Notes under the pieces: generated by a model
The model's input: the letters and a program-made list of their open reading frames with translations, nothing else
The model's database searches: none
What the model was told of the DNA's origin: nothing
Origin: Pseudomonadota bacterium
GTDB lineage: Bacteria > Pseudomonadota > Alphaproteobacteria > Acetobacterales > Acetobacteraceae
Direction of reading: 5' to 3'
NCBI GenBank assembly: GCA_021807465.1
Contig: JAKBCX010000117.1
Coordinates: 1-5,917 of the forward strand
DNA: 5,917 nt
Part shown: in pieces, positions 1 through 5,508 of the stretch
How positions within the stretch are numbered: the stretch's first letter is position 1
Layout of the letters: every line of letters starts with the position of its first letter
Translations under genes and position numbers: made by a program

Positions 1-41
1 ACTTCCTGCCCCAGACAATGGCGGCTTCGGCCTCTTACTAA
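1..41 (+). CDS. Possible 3' end of an upstream gene (DUF1329-like?), partial
   Basis: Reading from base 3, twelve sense codons run to a TAA at 39-41 and give FLPQTMAASASY. Third positions are mostly G or C, as in the genes downstream, and this fits coding better than the alternative frame from base 2, which stops at 47-49. From memory, DUF1329 (outer-membrane lipoprotein-sorting-like) proteins often end in a short tail of the form F-x-P followed by about nine residues, and genes of that family commonly precede YCF48/MMPL pairs. The length and the F-x-P match are suggestive only. Twelve residues cannot prove a family, and the stretch could be non-coding. Confidence 0.33.
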   Translation, partial: FLPQTMAASASY

Positions 42-53
42 TAGGGTAAATTG

Positions 54-83
54 TGCCGCCCGCCGGGTAACAGGCGGGCGGCA
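54..83 (+). other. Strong GC-rich stem-loop upstream of the propeller gene
   Basis: TGCCGCCCGCC (54-64) and GGCGGGCGGCA (73-83) form a perfect 11-bp stem closing an 8-nt loop (GGGTAACA). It lies between a putative upstream stop and the ribosome binding site of the next gene. No T-run follows on either strand (ATTGTGG on plus, CAATTTA on minus), so it is not a textbook intrinsic terminator. It could be a weak or factor-assisted terminator, a processing or stability element between cistrons, or an attenuator. The pairing is seen directly; the role is inferred. Confidence 0.6.
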
Positions 84-105
84 TTGTGGTGTGCGGGAGA
101 CGTAG

Positions 106-1218
106 ATGGCCCGGAAGATGATGTTAATCGGGAATGAATTGTGGTGCTGCGCATTTGTGCTCGCGGCGGGTTTGGGGCTGGCCGGGCCGGTGCGGGCGGC
201 TGATCCGCAAAGCCCCATGCATTGGCCGGCGATTGCGGTGCGTGCCCCGGCGCAGGCGCTGCTTATCAGCGTTGCCCGTGCGGGTAACAGGCTGGTTGCC
301 GTGGGCGGGCACGGAGTAATTATTTATTCCGATGATAACGGGCAGAATTGGCGCCAGGCCGAGGTGCCGGTGAGCGAGACAATAACCTGCGTGGCCTTTG
401 CCGATGCAAAGGATGGCTGGGCGGCGGGTGACCAGGGCGTGGTGCTGCATACCGATGATGGCGGGGTGAGCTGGAAGATTCAGCTGACCGGCGATCAGGT
501 TCTGGGGTTGATGACAAAGGCGGCTGCGGCGTATGCGGCGGCGCATCCTGGGGATGAGGCCGCAGACCTGGCCGTGCGCAGGGCCGGGATTTTGAAAGAT
601 GCCGGGGACGACAAGCCGTTTTTGACGATTTTGGCGCAAAGCCCGCAAGAGGCGGAAATATTTGGCGCCTACAGAATAGCGGTACGCACAACGGATGGCG
701 GTAAGAGCTGGCAGGATTGGAGCCTGCATGTTGGCGATCCGGTGAGCCATAATATCTACAAGGTTGCCCAGGACGGGCAGGCGCTGTTTCTTACGGGCGA
801 GGATGGCACGGTGCTGCGCTCGGATGATGGCGGGCAGAATTATGCCATGGTGACCGTGCCGGATGAGAATACGTTTCTGGGGATTCTCGGCACGCCGAAG
901 GGGGCGGTGCTTACGTATGGCGTGGCGGGAGAGATCTACCGCTCGGCCGATGAGGGCAAGAACTGGACGCCGGTGCAAAGCCCGGCCTCCTCCGACCTGA
1001 CGGATGGGATTGTGCTGCGCTCGGGCGCGATTTTGCTAACCAGCGAGGATGGAAACCTGTTCATCAGCCATGATGACGGACAGAATTTTGCGCCAGTGGG
1101 CGCGAATTTGAAGATGGGTGTGTTTGGCCTTACCCAGGCGGCAAATGGGGATGTTGTGTTTGTTGGCTCTGGCGGCGTACGGGTGGAACCGGCGGCGTTG
1201 TTTGCTGCCGCGCAGTAA
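106..1218 (+). CDS. Secreted YCF48/HCF136-like beta-propeller protein (BNR repeats)
   Basis: This 370-residue protein is probably periplasmic. Residues 1-31 form a Sec signal peptide: a hydrophobic core (about 16-27) and a likely cleavage site near VRA-ADP. Cys14-Cys15 precede the core, so they are not a lipobox. Six Asp-box/BNR-like motifs of the S/T-x-D-x-G-x-x-W type follow: YSDDNGQNW (74-82), HTDDGGVSW (115-123), RTTDGGKSW (194-202), RSDDGGQNY (238-246), RSADEGKNW (279-287) and ISHDDGQNF (320-328). Most are 41-44 residues apart, as expected for propeller blades; an Ala-rich insert (about 130-190) separates the second and third. YCF48/HCF136 proteins assist photosystem II assembly in phototrophs, but nothing here is photosynthetic; bacterial relatives beside RND transporters are usually taken as accessory factors. 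The start is supported by GGGAGA at 95-100, about 6 nt before the ATG. The transporter begins 49 nt after its stop. Family fold is confident, function is not. Confidence 0.88.
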   Translation: MARKMMLIGNELWCCAFVLAAGLGLAGPVRAADPQSPMHWPAIAVRAPAQALLISVARAGNRLVAVGGHGVIIYSDDNGQNWRQAEVPVSETITCVAFADAKDGWAAGDQGVVLHTDDGGVSWKIQLTGDQVLGLMTKAAAAYAAAHPGDEAADLAVRRAGILKDAGDDKPFLTILAQSPQEAEIFGAYRIAVRTTDGGKSWQDWSLHVGDPVSHNIYKVAQDGQALFLTGEDGTVLRSDDGGQNYAMVTVPDENTFLGILGTPKGAVLTYGVAGEIYRSADEGKNWTPVQSPASSDLTDGIVLRSGAILLTSEDGNLFISHDDGQNFAPVGANLKMGVFGLTQAANGDVVFVGSGGVRVEPAALFAAAQ

Positions 1219-1258
1219 GCGCGCCGGGTAATTTGGCGGCCTGATCGAAATATGGATG

Positions 1259-1266
1259 AAGGAAGG
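1259..1266 (+). promoter_or_regulatory. Ribosome binding site that decides the transporter start
   Basis: AAGGAAGG lies directly before the ATG at 1268, with AAGGA 4 nt from it. The in-frame ATG at 1256 has no Shine-Dalgarno-like sequence upstream, and it would place this purine tract inside the coding region. The 1268 start is therefore preferred; it shortens the protein by four residues. The 4-nt spacing is short, so 1256 remains possible. Confidence 0.55.
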
Positions 1267-1267
1267 C

Positions 1268-3670
1268 ATGGCGTTGGATTACGGTAATCAGGAGATGGAG
1301 GTTCTCGCCAATATCGATGATTTCGATAAGGGCAGCGGCTCTTTGTTCGAGCGGATATTATTCAACAACCGGGTCATCTTTCTGCTGCTCTGCTTTACCG
1401 TGACGGTGGCGCTGGCGATTGCCGCGCTGAATGTGCGGATTAATGCCGATTTCAACGATACGATTCCAACGCATCAGCCCTATATCCGTAACTACCTTCA
1501 ACATTTCAGCGAATTGCAGCTAGGAGCCAATTCCGTCCAGATTTCGGTGACGGCGGATAAGGGCACGATTATCGATAAGCATTATCTAAGCGTGCTGCAG
1601 CACATGAATGACGAGATTTATGTGCTGCCAGGCGTGAATCAGGCGTTCATGACCTCGCTCTGGACGCCGAGCACACGCTGGGTGGCTGTTACATCCGACG
1701 GGCTGAATGGCGGGCCGGTGATTGGCAGCGATTATAATGGCAGTCCCGCGGCGCTGGACGTTGTACGGCGCAATATATTGGCCACGGGTAAGGTGGGCAG
1801 CCTGGTGAGCGATGATTTCCGTTCCAGCATGATTACCGTGCCGCTGCTGGAGAAGGACAACCTGACCGGTAAGCCGATTAACTACGGTGCGCTGGCGCAG
1901 AGGCTGAACGAAATACGGAATAAATATGACCAGCAGGGCGTGACCGTGCGGATTACGGGCTTTGCCATGGTGGTGGGAGACATGATTAACGGCATCAACA
2001 AGGTGCTGACGTTTTTTGCCGTGTCTCTTGTTATCGCCACGCTGTTTTTGTTTTGGTACACGCGCTGCGTGCGGTCCACGCTGCTGGTGGTGTTTGCCTC
2101 GCTTACCGCCGTAACCTGGCAGATGGGGCTGCTCACCCTGCTGGGGTTTGGGCTGACGCCTTATTCCGTGCTGGTGCCGTTTTTGGTGTTTGCCATCGGC
2201 ATGAGCCATGGCGCGCAAAAGATGAACGGCGTGATGCAGGATATTGGGCGCGGCACGCATCCGCTGGTGGCGGCGCGCTATACGTTCCGGCGCTTATTCC
2301 TGGCCGGGTTCGCGGCGCTGATTTGCGATATGACGAGCTTTGCCGTGCTGCTGACGATCCGCATTACCGCCATTCAGCAGCTTGCGCTGATTGCCTGTAT
2401 CGGCGTGGGGATTCTCATCATCACCAACCTGATGATGCTGCCGGTGATGCTGAGCTTTACCGGGGTGAGCCGCAAGGCGGCGCTGCGCTCGTTGAAGAGC
2501 ACGCCTACGCCTGGGATGCCCCGGCGGCGGCATCTGGTGTGGGATTTTCTAGACCGTTTCACCACGCGCAATTACGCCATGGCCGCCATTGCCGGCGGGG
2601 TGCTGATTGCGGGCGTGGGCTGGTATGTGGGACGCAATGTGCAGATTGGCGACCTTGCACCCGGCGCGCCCGAGTTGCGGCAGGATTCGCAATATAACCG
2701 CGATAATGCATTCATCGTGAGTCATTTCACCACCGGGTCCGACACGTATATCGTGTTTACCGACACGCCCCCTTACGGTTGCGTGGATTACAACATGCTC
2801 GCTGCCATGGACCGGCTGCAATGGCAGCTTGACCAGAAGCCTTATGTGGAATCCACCGAGTCCGAGGCGTCATTCGGGGACCAGATGTTCATGCTGCAGA
2901 ATGAGGGCGCGCCGAAATGGTTTGGAATTGAGCCGACTGATGGCGTGCTGGGCTCTTTTGCCAGGGCAACGCCCGATGGGCTGGTGAATTTCGCCTGTAC
3001 CTTCGCGCCCATGTATATTTCGCTTACCGACCATAAAGCCAAAACGCTGAGCGAGGTGACGAAGCTGGTTGAGGGATTCATCAATAACCCCGCCAATCAG
3101 GGCAAGAATTTCAAAATGTCGCTGGCGGGGGGTAATGCTGGCATTCAGGCGGCGACGAATATCGTGATTAAGCAGGCCAACCGGAATATGCTGCTGCTGG
3201 TGTATGCGGTGGTGATTATCTTCTGCTTCATCACCTTCCGCTCCTGGCGCGCGGTTGTTTGTGCCGTGGTGCCACTCACCATTACCTCGATTTTGGCCGA
3301 GGCGCTGATGGTGTGGCTGCATATTGGTGTGAAGGTGGCCACGCTGCCGGTAACGGCGCTGGGTGTGGGCATTGGCGTGGATTACGCGCTTTATGTGCTG
3401 AGCATCATGCTGAAGAATCTGCGCCAGGGGGCTTCGCTGTCCGAGGCATACCATGCCACGCTGCTGTTTACCGGGCGGGTGGTTATTCTTACCGGCATTA
3501 CGCTGGCTACTGGTGTTGCCACCTGGATTTTCGCGCCCATCAAATTCCAGGCGGATATGGGCATCCTGCTCTCCTTCATGTTCCTGTGGAACATGCTGGG
3601 GGCGATGGTGATGCTGCCCGCCCTGGCTTATTTCCTGCTGCCGCCGCGCTTGTTCGAGAAGGCGCCATAA
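1268..3670 (+). CDS. RND-superfamily transporter, MMPL type
   Basis: This 800-residue inner-membrane protein shows the duplicated 6+6 helix plan of RND transporters. TM1 (about 36-54) is followed by a large periplasmic loop (about 55-245) and TM2-TM6 (about 247-398). TM7 (about 437-453) is followed by a second loop (about 456-638) and TM8-TM12 (about 640-791). The second half carries the MMPL/SSD-type motif GIGVDYALYV (701-710) with Asp705. The equivalent place in the first half reads AIGMSHGAQ (309-317), with Ser313-His314 instead of Asp-Tyr. The length fits single-chain MMPL/COG1033 exporters, being shorter than the roughly 1,000-residue HAE drug pumps. Relatives move lipids and other hydrophobic molecules using the proton gradient; the substrate here is unknown. 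No membrane-fusion or outer-membrane partner is visible, the neighbour being a periplasmic propeller. The stop codon shares a base with the next gene's ATG, implying translational coupling. An alternative start lies at 1256. Confidence 0.92.
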   Translation: MALDYGNQEMEVLANIDDFDKGSGSLFERILFNNRVIFLLLCFTVTVALAIAALNVRINADFNDTIPTHQPYIRNYLQHFSELQLGANSVQISVTADKGTIIDKHYLSVLQHMNDEIYVLPGVNQAFMTSLWTPSTRWVAVTSDGLNGGPVIGSDYNGSPAALDVVRRNILATGKVGSLVSDDFRSSMITVPLLEKDNLTGKPINYGALAQRLNEIRNKYDQQGVTVRITGFAMVVGDMINGINKVLTFFAVSLVIATLFLFWYTRCVRSTLLVVFASLTAVTWQMGLLTLLGFGLTPYSVLVPFLVFAIGMSHGAQKMNGVMQDIGRGTHPLVAARYTFRRLFLAGFAALICDMTSFAVLLTIRITAIQQLALIACIGVGILIITNLMMLPVMLSFTGVSRKAALRSLKSTPTPGMPRRRHLVWDFLDRFTTRNYAMAAIAGGVLIAGVGWYVGRNVQIGDLAPGAPELRQDSQYNRDNAFIVSHFTTGSDTYIVFTDTPPYGCVDYNMLAAMDRLQWQLDQKPYVESTESEASFGDQMFMLQNEGAPKWFGIEPTDGVLGSFARATPDGLVNFACTFAPMYISLTDHKAKTLSEVTKLVEGFINNPANQGKNFKMSLAGGNAGIQAATNIVIKQANRNMLLLVYAVVIIFCFITFRSWRAVVCAVVPLTITSILAEALMVWLHIGVKVATLPVTALGVGIGVDYALYVLSIMLKNLRQGASLSEAYHATLLFTGRVVILTGITLATGVATWIFAPIKFQADMGILLSFMFLWNMLGAMVMLPALAYFLLPPRLFEKAP

Positions 3671-4416
3671 TGCGCAGGGTGGCGCTGGTAACAGGCGGTG
3701 GTGCTGGCATGGGCGAGGCCACATGTCGAAGGCTGGCGCGCGATGGCATGGCAGTGGGCGTGCTGGATATAGACGGCGAAAACGCCAAGGCGGTGGCGGA
3801 TGCCATTGTGGCGGCAGGGGGGCAGGCGCTGACGCTGCGGGCGGATATTTCCCGCAGGGCGGAGGTTGAAGCCGCTATAACCCGGCTGCGCGCGCAATTT
3901 GGGCCTGTTACCGTGCTTGTCAACAATGCGGCGGTGGAGAGCTTCTGCGCGTTCGAGGCAATAGATGAGGCCGGGTGGGACAGGCAGCTCGGCGTGAATT
4001 TGAAAGGCCCCTATATTGTTACCCAAACCGTGCTGCCGGATATGCTGGCGGCGGGCTGGGGGCGGATTGTGAACGTGTCCTCATTCGGCGCGCAAACTGG
4101 TGCGCCCAACATGGTGGCCTATACGGCGAGCAAGGGCGGGGTGATTGCGATGACGCGCTCCCTTGCCATAGAGCTTGGGCCGAAGGGAATTACGGTGAAC
4201 AGCGTCTCCCCCGGGTTTATAGATACGCCGATGGCGCGCCGTGCGATTGAGGGCGATTTATTCCCCGTGCCGTTTGAGCAGATTGTGGCGAGCTACCCGA
4301 TACCGCGTTTGGGCCGGGCGGAAGAAGTGGCGGCGGCGTGCGCGTTTTTTGCGTCGGAAGAGGCGGGGTATATTACCGCGCAGCTTTTGGGCGTGAATGG
4401 CGGGGCTACCGTTTAA
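3670..4416 (+). CDS. Short-chain dehydrogenase/reductase (classical SDR, FabG-like)
   Basis: This 248-residue soluble enzyme has every hallmark of a classical SDR that oxidises an alcohol or reduces a ketone with a nicotinamide cofactor. The dinucleotide-binding motif TGGGAGMG spans 8-15. Asp33 in VLDID, at the end of strand beta-2, favours NAD(H) over NADP(H). Asp59 contacts adenine, NNAA lies at 85-88, and the active-site tetrad is Asn110, Ser138, Tyr151 and Lys155 (YTASK). PG at 181-182 and a GVNGG tail complete the pattern. The length is typical. The frame is open upstream to 3259, but the fold begins at the ATG at 3670, which has GAGAAGG (3656-3662) 7 nt before it and overlaps the transporter TAA by one base. 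FabG, sugar, steroid and cyclic-alcohol dehydrogenases all share these motifs, so the substrate cannot be assigned. The link to the transporter suggests acting on a related compound, which is inference. Confidence 0.93.
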   Translation: MRRVALVTGGGAGMGEATCRRLARDGMAVGVLDIDGENAKAVADAIVAAGGQALTLRADISRRAEVEAAITRLRAQFGPVTVLVNNAAVESFCAFEAIDEAGWDRQLGVNLKGPYIVTQTVLPDMLAAGWGRIVNVSSFGAQTGAPNMVAYTASKGGVIAMTRSLAIELGPKGITVNSVSPGFIDTPMARRAIEGDLFPVPFEQIVASYPIPRLGRAEEVAAACAFFASEEAGYITAQLLGVNGGATV

Positions 4417-4445
4417 CGCAGCCGCGATTGCCCCAAGACCCGCGG

Positions 4446-4476
4446 CCATGCCAGAATTGGCGAAAACCAGGCATGG
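4446..4476 (+). promoter_or_regulatory. Inverted repeat reaching into the ribosome binding site of the second SDR
   Basis: CCATGCC (4446-4452) and GGCATGG (4470-4476) are perfect 7-bp inverted repeats around a 17-nt spacer in the 70-nt gap between the two SDR genes. The last two G bases of the right arm begin the purine-rich GGAAGG (4475-4480) that serves the ATG at 4487, so folding could hide part of the ribosome binding site. No T-run follows, so it is not a terminator. The repeat is seen; regulation is inferred, and a 7-bp repeat in GC-rich DNA can arise by chance. Confidence 0.35.
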
Positions 4477-4486
4477 AAGGTGGGGG

Positions 4487-5332
4487 ATGGACGCGCAGGA
4501 TTATTTTCGTGGTGGTGTGGCGGTGGTGACTGGGGCTGGCTCGGGCCTGGGGCGTGCCATGGTGCAGCGCTTTGCCGGTGCCGGCATGGGGGGTGTGGCG
4601 CTGGATATTGACGGCGCGCGTGCTGAAGAGACTGCGCAGGCGGTGCGCGATGCGGGCGGCCGGGCGATTTCGTTACAAGTTGACGTGGCCGATGCCGCCG
4701 CGATGGAAGCGGCGGCTGCGGCTGCCGAGCGGGAGTTTGGCGCTTGCACGGTGCTGTGCGCCAATGTGGGCGTGCAGCAATTTGGCGCGCTGGATAAGCT
4801 GACCGCGCAGGATTGGCGCTGGGTGCTGGATGTGAACGTGCTGGGCGTGGTGCATACGGTGAATGCGTTTTTGCCGCTGATGCGTAAATCGGCTGGGCAC
4901 AGGCATATCGCGGTTACGGCGTCCTCGGCGTCTCTTACGCCCGGAGTGCGCATGGGGGCTTATACCACCAGCAAATATGCGGTGCTGGGCTATACGGAAA
5001 CCTTGCGCATGGAGCTGGCGGATGAAGGGATTGGCGTGACCAGTATTCTGCCTGCGGGGATGATTACGCGGCATTTGGAAAGCAGCATGGCGGCGCGGCC
5101 GGAGGAATTGGGTAAGTCCGAGGTTCGGCGCGAGGATATTGATGTGATGATGGCGAGCCGTAAGATGGAAACGGCGGGCCATGTGGCCAGCGCCGAGCAT
5201 GCGACGCGGCATTTGCTGGAAGATTTGGCGGCGAATGAGCGGTTTACGATTACACATGGGGAGTATAGGGCGCAGCTGGTGGCAACGCATGAGGCCATTT
5301 TACGGGCGCATGATCGGGGGCAGGAGGGGTGA
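4487..5332 (+). CDS. Short-chain dehydrogenase/reductase, divergent member
   Basis: This 281-residue SDR has the Rossmann motif TGAGSGLG (15-22), an acidic residue at the end of beta-2 (Asp40 in ALDID, favouring NAD), Asp66, and the tetrad Asn117, Ser147, Tyr159 and Lys163 (YTTSK). The usual NNAG is changed to CANVG (91-95), and the PG motif reads PAG (189-191). The C-terminal region after 195 is charged and about 30 residues longer than in the preceding SDR, so the substrate lid probably differs. Both SDRs share an LDIDG stretch and an A-x-x-AGG-R/Q-A turn, consistent with old paralogy or a common subfamily. The ATG at 4487 is chosen because GGAAGG (4475-4480) lies 6 nt upstream and the fold starts a few residues later. 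In-frame ATGs at 4397 and 4448 would add a proline/alanine-rich leader, the first overlapping the preceding gene. Likely an NAD-dependent alcohol/ketone oxidoreductase; substrate unknown. Confidence 0.9.
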   Translation: MDAQDYFRGGVAVVTGAGSGLGRAMVQRFAGAGMGGVALDIDGARAEETAQAVRDAGGRAISLQVDVADAAAMEAAAAAAEREFGACTVLCANVGVQQFGALDKLTAQDWRWVLDVNVLGVVHTVNAFLPLMRKSAGHRHIAVTASSASLTPGVRMGAYTTSKYAVLGYTETLRMELADEGIGVTSILPAGMITRHLESSMAARPEELGKSEVRREDIDVMMASRKMETAGHVASAEHATRHLLEDLAANERFTITHGEYRAQLVATHEAILRAHDRGQEG

Positions 5333-5408
5333 GGAGAAGTCTCCAGGGTCTTTTAGGGGGATTATTTGGAGCGAATCTTCAATAAGTGGCCCCTGATTGG
5401 TTGAGTGC

Positions 5409-5436
5409 CGCCGCAGCCACAGCGGCGTTACGTAAC
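5409..5436. other. Hairpin followed by a 10-bp palindrome in the convergent gap
   Basis: CGCCGC (5409-5414) and GCGGCG (5422-5427) form a 6-bp stem with a 7-nt loop. The perfect palindrome GTTACGTAAC (5427-5436) follows directly, then ACCATGGT (5435-5442), also palindromic. They lie between the convergent second SDR and the DoxX-like gene, where transcription might end from either side, but no T-tract is present. A protein-binding site is another possibility. Confidence 0.3.
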
Positions 5437-5467
5437 CATGGTATCGCCACTCGTAGCGTACAGATTA

Positions 5468-5486
5468 TATAGCCTGGATGGCTATA
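5468..5486. terminator. Candidate terminator-like hairpin between convergent genes
   Basis: TATAGCC (5468-5474) and GGCTATA (5480-5486) pair perfectly over 7 bp around a 5-nt loop (TGGAT). The hairpin lies 22 nt beyond the stop of the minus-strand DoxX-like frame and about 135 nt beyond the second SDR. It has no U-run on either strand, so if it ends transcription it does so weakly or with help. It is the neatest hairpin in the gap; its function is inferred from position. Confidence 0.3.
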
Positions 5487-5508
5487 CTGATGGCAGTAAG
5501 AGGCCTTT

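Noticed and set aside
124..978. 284-codon open frame on the minus strand opposite the propeller gene
   Set aside because: The translation is rich in Arg, His and Pro with no domain pattern, and it lies opposite a well-supported gene with a signal peptide and regular repeats. It is a shadow produced by GC-rich codon bias.
1252..1287. Short frame starting at ATG 1252, overlapping the transporter start
   Set aside because: It encodes only 11 residues before TAA at 1285-1287 and has no Shine-Dalgarno sequence. Nothing suggests a leader peptide.
2053..2697. 214-codon plus-strand frame inside the transporter gene
   Set aside because: It is an out-of-frame shadow, rich in Ala, Arg, Gly and Cys, with no ribosome binding site or family resemblance.
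3259..3669. N-terminal extension of the first SDR in the same frame
   Set aside because: The extension lies inside the transporter coding region and has no SDR features. The Rossmann motif begins eight residues after the ATG at 3670, which has its own ribosome binding site.
2870..3724. 284-codon open frame on the minus strand opposite the transporter
   Set aside because: The composition (Gln, His, Arg rich) is non-protein-like and no motifs are seen, while the plus strand encodes clear transmembrane helices with the GIGVDY motif.
5333..5344. GGAG-AAGT-CTCC mini-hairpin right after the second SDR stop, followed by TCTTTTA
   Set aside because: The stem is only 4 bp and the T-run is short and displaced, so it does not support a terminator call.
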